Counted from the first letter of the stretch, positions 28,535-37,231 are shown. The stretch is DNA of 64,000 bases from Paenibacillus sp. BIHB 4019 (GCF_002741035.1 NZ_CP016808.1:5628501-5692500), one strand, 5' to 3'. The notes: generated by a model not told the origin, from the letters alone. Made by a program: numbers and translations.

Positions 28535-29317
28535 CTATTCATAATAGAGCGGTGCAAGCTTAACACCTTGAATAAAGACGGGATCATGGAAGGGAAAAAG
28601 CATGCTCCCTGGCTGTTTGGCCAGCTCATTCAGCCTGCGGATGGAGGCGAGCGCCGCCTCGTCGCCGCCGCTTGCTGAGCCCGGCAGCTGTTCCCGCTCA
28701 AAGTTTTCGAGGAAATCGCCAGCATCGAACGTGAGCACGAGCCTTGTCCCGCTTGGCAGCGTTGCGACAGCAGATTGATGGCCCGGCGTATGTCCGGGTG
28801 TTGAAATGATTTGCAGGCCAGGCACTAGCTCGGCGTCACCATCGAGAAGCTGCCAATCGATATCTGGAAAATCATAATCCTCCGTAATATTGCCCAAGAA
28901 GGGAGGCGTCTCCATAGCAAAAATATACTCTGCGCGTTGAACGTACACTTTGGCATGCCGGAAAAGCTTCAAATAACCAGTATGATCGGCTTCCATGTGA
29001 GAAAGAAACACGCGGGTAATATCGGCTGGCTGAACACCAATGGCGTTCAACTGATCCAGAAGCGAGTGGGCGGGACGGACGACAGGAAGGGCGCTCCAGC
29101 CGCGGCTCGTATAAAAGTGCTTCGCGAGCTCGGGATCGCGGAGCCTCGATTCATCTAAGCCTGTATCCATTAAAATCCATCCTGTATCGGTATCAACCAA
29201 ATAACAGCATATCGGCTCTGCAATCATAATGCGGCTATCGCCGCCTCGCAGCGACAATGACTTGGGCACCATTTCATATCCAACTAGCAGGACATAGAAG
29301 CGTTTAATTGATGTCAT
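28535..29317 (-). CDS. Metallo-beta-lactamase-fold hydrolase (lactonase-like) with altered metal motif
   Basis: A 260-residue protein resembling N-acyl homoserine lactonase-family members of the metallo-beta-lactamase superfamily. The signature HxHxDH is HMEADH at 107-112, so the second His is Glu109. Other ligands appear present: TPGHTPGH (about 187-194), an Asp in TFDAGD, and a late His in LFPFHDP. The Glu may still bind metal but changes the site, so activity on lactones should not be assumed. The TACCTCC-type ribosome binding site is replaced here by AAAGGAGG before the ATG at 29317. It lies 25 bases downstream of the ABC importer genes on the same strand and may be co-transcribed with them. 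Confidence 0.8.
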   Translation of the reverse strand: MTSIKRFYVLLVGYEMVPKSLSLRGGDSRIMIAEPICCYLVDTDTGWILMDTGLDESRLRDPELAKHFYTSRGWSALPVVRPAHSLLDQLNAIGVQPADITRVFLSHMEADHTGYLKLFRHAKVYVQRAEYIFAMETPPFLGNITEDYDFPDIDWQLLDGDAELVPGLQIISTPGHTPGHQSAVATLPSGTRLVLTFDAGDFLENFEREQLPGSASGGDEAALASIRRLNELAKQPGSMLFPFHDPVFIQGVKLAPLYYE

Positions 29318-29341
29318 TAAAGATCCTCCTTTTTTTCATAG

Positions 29342-30154
29342 TCAGGCATGAAGCAAATCTACAATTTCCCGTTTTAATTGAATGAAGGGCTCTGAATCGC
29401 GGAGCGCTTTATTTTGGCGCATAGCAGCCGGAATTTCAATTTCGCGGACGATGCGCCCTGGGCGGCTTTTCATCACATATAGACGCTCAGATAGAAAGAT
29501 GGCCTCATCAATATCATGCGTAATAAACAAAATAGTGGCGTGCTCATGCTTCTGAATGTTCATGAGCAGCTCCTGCATATCGCTGCGTGTCTGGGCGTCC
29601 AGAGCGGCAAAAGGCTCATCCATCAGCAGCATTTCCGGAGAATTGGCTAATGCCCTGGCGATGGCGACGCGCTGCTTCATTCCGCCCGACAGCTGCTTCG
29701 GATAAGCATCAGCAAATTTCGCCAACCCGACCAGCTCCAAATATTTATCCGACACTTCGCGCCGCTGCAGCTTGGGAGTTCCTTTCAGCTCCAAGCCAAA
29801 TTCAATATTGTCGCGTACGGTGAGCCAAGGAAACAGCGTATAGGATTGGAAAACAACGCCGCGGTCTGCGCCGGGCCTGGTTATTCGCCTGCCCGCTATG
29901 GAGGCGCTGCCGGAGCTTGCATCCTCAAGGCCCGCAAGCACCCGGAGCATCGTTGATTTGCCACAGCCGGACGGGCCAACGAGCGTCACGAATTCATTTT
30001 CTAAAATATGTGCCGAAACTTGATCCAGCGCAGTAAAGCTGCCGGATTTGGTTGTGTAGGTTTTGGACAGGCTGTCGATGATAATTTTGCTGGATCTGGC
30101 TGCTTGGCTTACGCTAGCTGTATGCGGCTCCGTTTGCGAGGGGAAAGTACTCAT
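29342..30154 (-). CDS. ABC importer ATPase (SsuB/TauB/NrtD type)
   Basis: A 270-residue ATPase with Walker A GPSGCGKST, signature LSGGMKQR, Walker B MLLMDEPFAALD and switch His in ILFITHDIDEA. It belongs to the nitrate/sulfonate/taurine importer group. The ATG at 30154 follows AAGGAGG and begins one base after the stop of the permease, so the two are coupled. The operon is binding protein, permease, ATPase on the minus strand. Homology alone would name it a sulfonate or nitrate transporter, but the leader carries a guanidine-I-like riboswitch, which points to guanidine-linked nitrogen compounds. Confidence 0.9.
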   Translation of the reverse strand: MSTFPSQTEPHTASVSQAARSSKIIIDSLSKTYTTKSGSFTALDQVSAHILENEFVTLVGPSGCGKSTMLRVLAGLEDASSGSASIAGRRITRPGADRGVVFQSYTLFPWLTVRDNIEFGLELKGTPKLQRREVSDKYLELVGLAKFADAYPKQLSGGMKQRVAIARALANSPEMLLMDEPFAALDAQTRSDMQELLMNIQKHEHATILFITHDIDEAIFLSERLYVMKSRPGRIVREIEIPAAMRQNKALRDSEPFIQLKREIVDLLHA

Positions 30155-30155
30155 C

Positions 30156-30956
30156 TTAGCGTCCTCCTTCTGCCCATGGAAATAGCTTCTTGTTGAGTAA
30201 AGCAAACAAACGATCAATGATGAGTCCGAGCATGCCGATAACGAGTATGCCCATGAAAATCATATCCGTCTGCAAATAGCGCTGCGCTCTAATAATCATA
30301 AATCCTAGCCCGGAGCTGGCGGCAAATAGTTCGGATGCGATGAGGTAAGACCATGCCCATCCCATTATAAGGCGCATCGTATTCATAAGCTCCGGCAGCA
30401 GTGCAGGGAGGAGCACCTTGCGAAGCACCTGCAGCTTATTGGCGCCAAGCGTATAGGAGGCCTGCAGCAAATCATTGGATACTGCGCGGGCATTGTCGGC
30501 AACCATCAGCAGCATTTGAAAGAAGCATCCTACGAAAATGACCATTATTTTTGCGGGCTCCCCAAGCCCAATCCAAACAATAATGAGTGGAATAAAGGCA
30601 GTGGCGGGCATATAACGAATGAATTCGGTAAGCGGTACAAGCACAGCTTCAGCAAATTTAAACGTACCTGCCAAAATGCCGAGCGGAACAGCAAGAAGAC
30701 AGGTGAACAAATACCCCATCAGCACCCGGTAAGAGCTAATGCCGACATAGCTCCAGAAATCAGCGCTCTGGATGCTGCTCCACAAGGTTTTGCCGACTGT
30801 GCCAGGCGTTGGCAGAAAGGTCGGATCGACCAGCTGAGAGTAGCTTAATAAACTCCACGCCACAAACACGGCGGCGAAGGTACCGACAACTGTAGCCATA
30901 TAAGCTTTACGGCTCATCTCCCCACGGATTTTAAAAAGATTGGATAAGGTGTCCAT
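30156..30956 (-). CDS. ABC importer permease (SsuC/TauC type)
   Basis: A 266-residue membrane protein with about six helices and the BPD_transp_1 pattern. The cytoplasmic EAA-like loop reads ASYTLGANKLQVLRKVLLPA at about 170-190. Start 30956 is chosen because GCAGGAGG lies about ten bases upstream; a TTG directly before it is also in frame. It sits between the binding-protein gene (91 bases upstream) and the ATPase gene (one base downstream). It would form a homodimer in the membrane. Confidence 0.9.
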   Translation of the reverse strand: MDTLSNLFKIRGEMSRKAYMATVVGTFAAVFVAWSLLSYSQLVDPTFLPTPGTVGKTLWSSIQSADFWSYVGISSYRVLMGYLFTCLLAVPLGILAGTFKFAEAVLVPLTEFIRYMPATAFIPLIIVWIGLGEPAKIMVIFVGCFFQMLLMVADNARAVSNDLLQASYTLGANKLQVLRKVLLPALLPELMNTMRLIMGWAWSYLIASELFAASSGLGFMIIRAQRYLQTDMIFMGILVIGMLGLIIDRLFALLNKKLFPWAEGGR

Positions 30957-31047
30957 CAACGTTATTCCTCCTGCTTATGCGAACAGGCGGCAAGCGGATT
31001 CGTCCGACTGCTGTCCATTCGCATCTTTATTTTACATAGCTAGCTGT

Positions 31048-32088
31048 TTATTTGAACAGGAAAGGATTAATGGCACCGCTTGTGTCAAGCGACTCGGTCA
31101 ATATTTTTTGTTCGATAAAAAATTGTACGAATTCAGCCATTTGCTTCTCCCAAGCTGCCTGATCCTCCATGAGCATTTTTTGGGAATCCGCAAGTGCAGC
31201 TAAATCAAGCGTTGCTGCTGTACTTTTAACAGCCTCGAGGTCCATGCCTAGCTCATCGCCAACAAGCTGCTTGCCTTCGTCTCCATTGTTGAATAACGCA
31301 AGGCCTTCATCAAAGGCTTCCGCCATTTTTCTCAGCTCATTTGGATACTGGTCAATGATGCTTTTCTTGGTAACTAGAGTATCGACAATGAGATCAGGCG
31401 CATCAGCTGTGGAGTAGAGCAAATGTCCATTTTTTTCTACCGCCTGAGATAGGTAGGGCTCCCATGTTACCGCTGCATCAACTTGCCCGGACATAAAGGT
31501 CGAGCCGGCAAGGTTGTTGTCCATATTTACAATTTTGACATCCGATTCTTGCAATCCAACCGTATCCAAGGCGTGAAGCAGCAGAAAGTGGGCGAGAGAG
31601 CCAATGGATACGGCTACGCTTTTACCTTTAAGGTCCGCCAAAGAAGTAACGGACTGGCTGGCAATAATGCCGTCTGCACCTTTGGATTTGTCGACGACCG
31701 CAATAATTTGGATCGGGTCATCAGCCTTTTCCTTCGATTTCATCTGCACGACAGCATCGAGCGACTGCACGACTACATCCAGTTTGCCTGACATAAAGGC
31801 ATCCTTTGTGCTGCCTTCCATTTTTACAAATTCGACGTTAACGCCCTTCTCCGCAAAAAGGTTTTTGGCTTGGGCGATAATCGCCCCTGCAGAGCCGATC
31901 CAGGGACTATAGCCGAAACGAATCGTTTTGGAGCCGCCCTCGCTGTTGTTGCCCGCGGTTTGTGCGCCGGATGGGGAAGCTGTAAGAGCGGGGGCTTGGC
32001 TAGGTGTGTTATTGCTTCCGCATCCAGCAATGAGGAGCATAACGGAGAAGAGAAGTGACAGCGTTGTAAACATGTGCTTTTTTGTCAT
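31048..32088 (-). CDS. ABC importer substrate-binding lipoprotein (SsuA/NrtA/THI5-like)
   Basis: A 346-residue lipoprotein. The signal peptide ends in the lipobox LLIAGC, followed by a Ser/Ala-rich linker and an NMT1/THI5-like periplasmic-binding fold (about 50-330) that opens with IRFGYSPWIGSAGAII. The start at 32088 is set by GGAGGAATCACCT. It is the first gene of the importer operon and lies behind the riboswitch and its terminator at 32175-32310. Among members of this family, control by ykkC class I RNAs is known for transporters linked to guanidine, urea or cyanate-type nitrogen metabolism, so the ligand is probably a small nitrogenous compound. That is inference from the leader. Confidence 0.88.
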   Translation of the reverse strand: MTKKHMFTTLSLLFSVMLLIAGCGSNNTPSQAPALTASPSGAQTAGNNSEGGSKTIRFGYSPWIGSAGAIIAQAKNLFAEKGVNVEFVKMEGSTKDAFMSGKLDVVVQSLDAVVQMKSKEKADDPIQIIAVVDKSKGADGIIASQSVTSLADLKGKSVAVSIGSLAHFLLLHALDTVGLQESDVKIVNMDNNLAGSTFMSGQVDAAVTWEPYLSQAVEKNGHLLYSTADAPDLIVDTLVTKKSIIDQYPNELRKMAEAFDEGLALFNNGDEGKQLVGDELGMDLEAVKSTAATLDLAALADSQKMLMEDQAAWEKQMAEFVQFFIEQKILTESLDTSGAINPFLFK

Positions 32089-32174
32089 AGGTGATTCCTC
32101 CAAGTGTTCGTTATCGGCTTGCTTATCCAATCGTTCTATAAGACTGAAGCACAGGCACCTCCCTAATAAAAATA

Positions 32175-32310
32175 AAAAACCCGGGAGATTATTTATGAAA
32201 TAATCTCCCGGGTTTTTATCCCTCCGTGTCACTGACGCATTAAGGTAGCGGCAGCGGTTTACTCTCGGACCTGACCCAAATTGGCGGAACCCTAGTAAAC
32301 TGTAAAACCG
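32175..32310 (-). promoter_or_regulatory. Guanidine-I-like (ykkC class) riboswitch with terminator
   Basis: On the minus strand the leader carries the ykkC signature blocks in order: CTAGGGTTCCG (32295-32285), GGTCCGAGAG (32271-32262) and ACGGAGGGATAAAA (32227-32214), running into ACCCGGGAG. The last piece is also the 5' arm of a 20-bp perfect terminator stem with a three-base loop (32175-32217) and a T-run. Aptamer and terminator therefore exclude each other, so ligand would switch transcription on. The sequence fits the guanidine-I subtype better than the ppGpp or PRPP variants, though the subtype call is by eye. Confidence 0.85.
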
Positions 32311-32330
32311 TTATTCAGTTAATGTAATGT

Positions 32331-32360
32331 ATACTAACATTTAAAAGTTGATTTTGACAA
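32331..32360 (-). promoter_or_regulatory. Candidate promoter of the riboswitch-controlled operon
   Basis: On the minus strand TTGTCA (32360-32355) and TAGTAT (32336-32331) with an 18-base spacer, about 30 bases before the first riboswitch block. Confidence 0.5.
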
Positions 32361-32540
32361 GAGTTTTATGAAATATTAAATAAATTTAAGAGAAATATCT
32401 AATTAGTTAACTTAATGAGTTATATATAAGTTATGTTTGGCGTTGGATAATTTCGTTTTTTTTCTATGTCCATAATGGAATAGGGGAGGCGAGGTTGCAG
32501 AATGCCGTTCTCGGCGTGCAGTGGGCACAGCAATAAAAAG

Positions 32541-32586
32541 AAAAGGCAGGGGAGAGGGCGTCGCACGCCCGTTCCTCTGCCTTTTG
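32541..32586 (-). terminator. Terminator of the P-type ATPase gene
   Basis: AAAAGGCAG ... GGGCG and CGCCC ... CTGCCTTTT form a long stem just downstream of the ATPase stop; T-rich on the minus strand. The remainder of 32361-32619 shows no credible gene. Confidence 0.8.
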
Positions 32587-32619
32587 AAAATGCCTTGATA
32601 ATTGGACGAAAGCTCGTCG

Positions 32620-34872
32620 CTACTTCAGCGGCTTGCTGCTGCTTAATGTTGGCGTGTGAGCTTTGCGCAGCGGGATGAGAATAGTCAAGCTGACCAAGGT
32701 GACGAAAATAGTGGCACCCATATCGGATAAAATTGCGATCCACAGCGTGAGCCAGCCTGGTATGGTCAGCAGCAGCGCAAGCACCTTAAGCCCGAGTGAA
32801 ACCGCAATGTTGAAGCGAATCACCCGGTTTACCTGCTTGGCAACGGATATCGCCTCGGGCAGCTTGCCCAAATGATCCTGCATGAGCACAATGTCCGCTG
32901 TTTCAATCGCGCTGTCTGTGCCCTTGCCCATGGCAATGCCAAGCTGGGCAGAGGCAAGAGCGGGAGCATCATTGATGCCGTCACCGATCATAGCGACTTT
33001 GCCGCTTTCCCCAAGCTCTTTAATCCGTGCGACCTTATCCTCAGGGAGCAACCCTGCGTAGAAAGCAGATACCCCGACAGCCGAAGCTACTTTATCGGCC
33101 GTTTTTTGGTGATCGCCGGTGAGCATGACCGTACGTTTAATGCCCTGCTGATGAAGCGCAGCGATGACCGCATGGCTTTCCTCGCGAATTTCGTCAGCGA
33201 TTCCGAACATGCCAAGCACTTGATTGGCATTTGCAACAATGACGAGCGTGAGTCCAGACGCTTTCATCTGCTCGACCGTGTCGCGCACCTGATCAGAAAA
33301 GCTTAAATGCGCGATGCTTTTCTCATTGCCGAGCCAGTAGCGCTCTCCATCAATGACAGCTTCCATTCCACGGCCGGCTACATTGATCATTTCCTCTGGC
33401 TCTGGCAAGCTGACTCCGCTTTCTTGCACAGTCTTCATAACCGCTTTAGCGAGCGGATGGGAGGAGGAGCGCTCCATCGCGCCGGCAACCTTATAGAAAA
33501 GTGCATCCTCATAAACTTCCACCTGTACGACATGCGGCTCGCCTTTGGTTAAGGTGCCTGTTTTATCAAAGGCAATCGTATCGATTTTACCAAGCTGCTC
33601 CAAATATACGCCGCCTTTAATTAAAATGCCGTTTCGGGCATTGCGCGTAATGCCCGAAACAATGGCGATAGGCGAAGAGAGAATAAGGGCGCATGGGCAG
33701 CCAACAATCAGCACTGAAAGACCTTGATAAAGCCATTTTGTCCAGTCCTCTTGCAGCAGCAGAGGAGGGAACAGCGCCACAAGCAAAGCAATCGCCATAA
33801 TAAGCGGTGTATAATATTTCGCGAATTTATTAATAAACAGCTCGGTTGGCGTCTTTGTTTCCTGGGCTTCCTCTACCAAATGCAAAATCTTCGCTAGCGA
33901 GGAATCCTCATAGGCTTTATCAATTCGAATGATCAGTACGCCTTCATTGTTGATGCTGCCGCCAAATACGGTATCCCCAGCTGCTTTGTCGACCGGAAGC
34001 GACTCGCCAGTTAGGGCAGCTTCGTTGACCGAGCTTTTCCCTTCCGTAACAGCACCGTCCGATGGGATTTTCTCTCCAGGTTTGACGCGGACGATGTCTT
34101 GCGCCTTCAGCGAGGTAATGGGAATAACCAATTCCTTGCCATCTATCAGCTTGGTCGCTTCCTTAGGCGCTACTTGCAGCAGCGTCTCCATTGAACGCCG
34201 CGCCTTCTCCATGCCGTAGCCTTCCAGCCATTCATTGACGCCGAACAATACGGCGACGAGCGTCGCTTCCTTCCATTCGCCGATGGCGATGGCGCCAACA
34301 AGCGCAATGGTCATTAGCGTATCAATGTTGAATTTTAGCTTGAACAAATTGCGCAGTCCGCGCCAAAAGGTCGTATATCCGCTGATGGCGATGGCTGCCA
34401 AGTATAAAGCGATTAACAGTGGTGCGCTTAGCGCCTGCTCCAGCAGCAGCGCTCCGCCGTAGAGTACGCCGGAAGCAAGCAGCAGCTTCAGCATATGGGA
34501 GTTTCCTCCCCCATGGGTATGATCATGTCCATGGTCGTCGTGAGCATGGCTGTCGCCATGCGAATGAGCAGCTTCCTCATGGCAATGACCGTCATGGCAA
34601 GCGTGGTCATGAGCCGAGTGGTCATGAGAATCAGCGCTATGGACCGATCCCGATCCTTTAACGGCAGCGGGAGCAGAAAGCTTCTCTAAATAAGCGCCTT
34701 CCGACTTCAAAATTTGTTCAACCTTCTGCATCGAAATTTGCTCATTGACCAGCAGCTTGCCCGAATTATAGCTGAGCTTGGCATCTTCGCCAAACGTCAA
34801 TTTTTGAATTTCCGTCTCCATCGTATGGGCGCAATGGCCGCAGGTCAGACCTTTAACACGATACTCAACCAT
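32620..34872 (-). CDS. Heavy-metal P-type ATPase (Zn/Cd/Pb exporter type)
   Basis: A 750-residue P1B ATPase. It has an N-terminal HMA domain with LTCGHC (1-65), a His-rich linker (about 75-120, many DH and HGH pairs), eight membrane helices, the metal-selecting CPC in VGCPCALI near 392-394, phosphorylation Asp436 in FDKTGTLT, the HP motif in SSSHPLAK and the hinge in GDGINDAPAL. CPC with a downstream helix lacking the Cu-type motifs and a His-rich linker suggests Zn, Cd or Pb export. AAGAGGG precedes the ATG. An SmtB/ArsR-type operator lies about 30 bases upstream, but the repressor gene is not in this window. Confidence 0.93.
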   Translation of the reverse strand: MVEYRVKGLTCGHCAHTMETEIQKLTFGEDAKLSYNSGKLLVNEQISMQKVEQILKSEGAYLEKLSAPAAVKGSGSVHSADSHDHSAHDHACHDGHCHEEAAHSHGDSHAHDDHGHDHTHGGGNSHMLKLLLASGVLYGGALLLEQALSAPLLIALYLAAIAISGYTTFWRGLRNLFKLKFNIDTLMTIALVGAIAIGEWKEATLVAVLFGVNEWLEGYGMEKARRSMETLLQVAPKEATKLIDGKELVIPITSLKAQDIVRVKPGEKIPSDGAVTEGKSSVNEAALTGESLPVDKAAGDTVFGGSINNEGVLIIRIDKAYEDSSLAKILHLVEEAQETKTPTELFINKFAKYYTPLIMAIALLVALFPPLLLQEDWTKWLYQGLSVLIVGCPCALILSSPIAIVSGITRNARNGILIKGGVYLEQLGKIDTIAFDKTGTLTKGEPHVVQVEVYEDALFYKVAGAMERSSSHPLAKAVMKTVQESGVSLPEPEEMINVAGRGMEAVIDGERYWLGNEKSIAHLSFSDQVRDTVEQMKASGLTLVIVANANQVLGMFGIADEIREESHAVIAALHQQGIKRTVMLTGDHQKTADKVASAVGVSAFYAGLLPEDKVARIKELGESGKVAMIGDGINDAPALASAQLGIAMGKGTDSAIETADIVLMQDHLGKLPEAISVAKQVNRVIRFNIAVSLGLKVLALLLTIPGWLTLWIAILSDMGATIFVTLVSLTILIPLRKAHTPTLSSSKPLK

Positions 34873-34899
34873 GATTCAGCCCTCTTTTCTACCAATGTA

Positions 34900-34913
34900 T
34901 GAATAAGTGCTCA
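34900..34913 (-). promoter_or_regulatory. Candidate ArsR/SmtB-family operator
   Basis: On the minus strand TGAGCA-CT-TATTCA, an imperfect inverted repeat close to the CzrA/CadC-type site, within the AT-rich promoter area of the metal ATPase. A Zn- or Cd-responsive repressor would be expected to bind. Confidence 0.55.
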
Positions 34914-35069
34914 TATATAAATAATATGCCTCGATGACAGCATCTGTCAAACCTATCTTTGCCAATTAGCTCCCGAATCATGAGGCAAAGCTGTTTAAAA
35001 GCAGATTATGCAAGACATGGAGCGGCGTGTCTAATGCATATAAATAGGGAGTAGAAGGAGCGTGATGAA

Positions 35070-35417
35070 TTGAACGAGAAGGTGAGGAAATATTACCAGC
35101 TCAAGCAGAAGCAAAAGGAACTGGAGCAGGAGCTGGCTGGCCTGCGAACGGAAATTTTAGCTTATTGTGCGGAGCAGGAAGCAGCGGAGCTGACTGTAGG
35201 CCGCTATAAAGTAAAAATTGTCGCACAGGAGAGGCGGGAATACGATGAGGCGAAGCTGCTTGCAGCACTTCCAGAGCCCGATGCCTGGCGCCTCGTTTCC
35301 AAAGTGGACCCATCAAAGGTATCCAGTCTGCTGCAGCTAAACGTCATTAGTGAATCCAGCCTTCAGGATACCTTTACAACGAAAAAAATTTCCTTATTGC
35401 AGGTTGATAAACTATAA
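35070..35417 (+). CDS. Coiled-coil protein of unknown function
   Basis: A 115-residue protein. Residues 1-42 are a Lys/Glu-rich coiled coil (KQKQKELEQELAGLRTEI); the rest is a small domain with YKVKIVAQERREYDE and a Val-Ser-Lys-rich tail. It opens with TTG at 35070, set by AGAAGGAG nine bases upstream; the nearby ATG and GTG codons run into stops, so no other start works. I do not recognise a family. The pattern slightly recalls phage-type nuclease inhibitors or host factors with an N-terminal coiled coil, but no phage genes are nearby. It stands alone before a strong terminator. Confidence 0.65.
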   Translation: MNEKVRKYYQLKQKQKELEQELAGLRTEILAYCAEQEAAELTVGRYKVKIVAQERREYDEAKLLAALPEPDAWRLVSKVDPSKVSSLLQLNVISESSLQDTFTTKKISLLQVDKL

Positions 35418-35431
35418 TTTCCACCCAAAAA

Positions 35432-35497
35432 GGCGATTGCAACCGTTGGACTGAGATTGTTTATGCTCAGAAAGCCAACGCTGCAATCGTCTTTTAT
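35432..35497 (+). terminator. Terminator after the coiled-coil protein gene
   Basis: GATTGCAACCGTTGG pairs with CCAACGCTGCAATC with one mismatch, with an inner CTGAG/CTCAG stem, followed by TCTTTTA. Confidence 0.8.
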
Positions 35498-35542
35498 TAT
35501 TTCTCTTCATGAATTAATTTCCATATATATCATTATATAAAT

Positions 35543-35606
35543 GGATTATTCGATTAAATAATAATCCGTTTAGCGGTATTTAGAATCCGTTTTAAGGTAG
35601 CCGCTA
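35543..35606. promoter_or_regulatory. Two inverted repeats upstream of the MFS gene
   Basis: GGATTATT/AATAATCC (35543-35550 and 35560-35567) and TAGCGG/CCGCTA (35571-35576 and 35601-35606). They could be operator or leader hairpins for the following transporter. No clear -10/-35 pair was found. Confidence 0.35.
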
Positions 35607-35670
35607 TTTTCGCAATGGATTACGCTTGAAGCAGAGCAGCGCCAAAACAACAGCTGCGAAAGGAGAAGTA

Positions 35671-36885
35671 GTGAAAATGGGACGAATAAGGCTCAGTATA
35701 TTTTTTAGCGTTTTTGTTGCTATGGTTGGATTAATGATTATAGCTCCTGTCATGCCGCCGCTTATCCGCGAATTGGGACTAAGCGAGACACACTCGGGCT
35801 TAATTATTTCCTTAGGTTCCATTGCCATGGCCGTGATGGCTCCGGTATGGGGGAGAAGAAGCGATTCGTTAGGGCGGAAGCCGGTCATTTTAATCGGATT
35901 TATAGGCATGTTTGTCAGCTACATTTTGTTCACGGTCATCATGTATGCTGGGCTATCAAAAATGATAAATGGAACGCTGCTGGTTGTGCTGCTGATCGCA
36001 GCGCGTGCGATGGTCGGGCTATTCATTCCAGCCGTACCTTCGTCGGCACAAGCTTATATGGCGGATGTGACCGATGAAAAGGGACGTTCGGCCGGCATGG
36101 CCTTAATCGGGGCAGCCAATGGGCTGGGACTGGTGCTAGGACCGGCAATTGCGGGTGTTTTTGTCCTGATTGGGCTGCTATGGCCGTTATATATCGGTGC
36201 TGTGCTGCCGCTTATTGCCTTTGTCGTCGTCCTCTTGTTAATTCCCGCTCATAAACCGGTCATTCGAGAGAAGCTGCCCAAAGTTAATCCGTTCGCCAAA
36301 GGGCTTCGTCTGTATTTGTTTGCTGGACTTGCCACGATGCTGAGCATCGTCACCTTGCAAGTCATTGGCGGCTTTTATTTTCAGGATCAGCTCGCTTTGA
36401 CGACACAGGAAACCGCACGCGTGGTATCGCTTGGCCTCATATTTAGCGGAGTCGCGATGATTATTACCCAAGGGCTGCAGATGAAAAATACAAAATGGCA
36501 GCCAAAGCCGCTCATTCTTGCTGGCGCTTTGCTTTTGCTCGTCAGCATGGCTATTTTTCTTTTTGCCATGAGTTTAATTGGTTTTTATACGGCTTTCTTT
36601 ATATTCGGAATTGGTGCGGGCTTGATGATGCCGGGCTTTATGGCGGGCGCTTCGCTTAGCGTTTCACCAGAGCAGCAAGGCGGCGTCGCAGGGATGGTTG
36701 CATCGGTTCAAGGCGTATCCGCTGTAATTGCGCCGATACTAAGCACGACCTTATATCAGGTGGATAAACATCTGCCTTTTGTCGCGGTAGCCGCGATTGT
36801 GCTCATTATGGGAATTACACTGCTTTCCGTGAAAAATAAAGCGAGTGCAGGCCAGCCAACGTCCGAAAAACATTTTTCTGCTTGA
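35671..36885 (+). CDS. MFS drug-exporter-like transporter (DHA1 type)
   Basis: A 404-residue protein with 12 membrane helices and the motif A sequence GRRSDSLGRKP between helices 2 and 3 and GPAIAGVF-like motif C in helix 5, which is typical of DHA1 proton antiporters such as NorA and Bmr relatives. The GTG at 35671 is chosen because AGGAG lies five bases before it; the ATG at 35677 is 11 bases away. The stop codon TGA at 36883-36885 falls inside the TTGACT hexamer that probably serves as -35 for the T-box transcript, so the two units abut tightly. Substrate is unknown. Confidence 0.85.
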   Translation: MKMGRIRLSIFFSVFVAMVGLMIIAPVMPPLIRELGLSETHSGLIISLGSIAMAVMAPVWGRRSDSLGRKPVILIGFIGMFVSYILFTVIMYAGLSKMINGTLLVVLLIAARAMVGLFIPAVPSSAQAYMADVTDEKGRSAGMALIGAANGLGLVLGPAIAGVFVLIGLLWPLYIGAVLPLIAFVVVLLLIPAHKPVIREKLPKVNPFAKGLRLYLFAGLATMLSIVTLQVIGGFYFQDQLALTTQETARVVSLGLIFSGVAMIITQGLQMKNTKWQPKPLILAGALLLLVSMAIFLFAMSLIGFYTAFFIFGIGAGLMMPGFMAGASLSVSPEQQGGVAGMVASVQGVSAVIAPILSTTLYQVDKHLPFVAVAAIVLIMGITLLSVKNKASAGQPTSEKHFSA

Positions 36886-36911
36886 CTTTTTTAAACCGGC
36901 AGCCGTAATAT
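36882..36911 (+). promoter_or_regulatory. Promoter of the thrS leader
   Basis: TTGACT (36882-36887) and TAATAT (36906-36911) with an 18-base spacer. The -35 element contains the stop codon of the upstream MFS gene. Confidence 0.55.
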
Positions 36912-36939
36912 AATACCTACATCTTCATAACTGGCATTG

Positions 36940-37223
36940 ACCAAAGACATGATTCCAATTTCGGGCCGCCCAGAGAGAGAAGCGATTGCTGCAAGCTTCT
37001 TCGGATACCGGATATGGTTTTACCCCTTTGCAGCCGTGCTGCTGAACCCGCTCCCTTGTGCGACAGTAAGCTTCACCGCCTTATCCGCGATAACGGATAC
37101 CAATAAGGGCCTTTTATCCGGGGCGCTGCAGCAAGGGCTGTGGCAAGCTGGCGATTAGGTCGAATAAGGGTGGAACCACGAGCCGAACGCACTCGTCCCT
37201 TTCCGGGATAGAGGCGTTTTTTT
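36940..37223 (+). promoter_or_regulatory. T-box leader (threonine) with terminator
   Basis: The T-box sequence AGGGTGGAACCACG lies at 37167-37180, followed by the terminator arms AACGC...TCCC and GGGA...GCGTT (37186-37223) and a T-run. The long GC-rich stem I occupies about 36960-37120. The specifier is probably ACC at 37046-37048 in the context GAACCCG, a threonine codon, which agrees with the downstream thrS. Uncharged tRNA-Thr should stabilise the antiterminator and switch thrS on. Confidence 0.88.
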
Positions 37224-37231
37224 GCGTTCCC

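Noticed and set aside
28535..29317. Confident assignment as quorum-quenching lactonase
   Set aside because: The HxHxDH motif is altered and the context is a nitrogen-compound importer, so only the fold is claimed.
36937..37158. Small plus-strand frame before thrS
   Set aside because: It coincides with stem I of the T-box leader, and no ribosome binding site precedes it.
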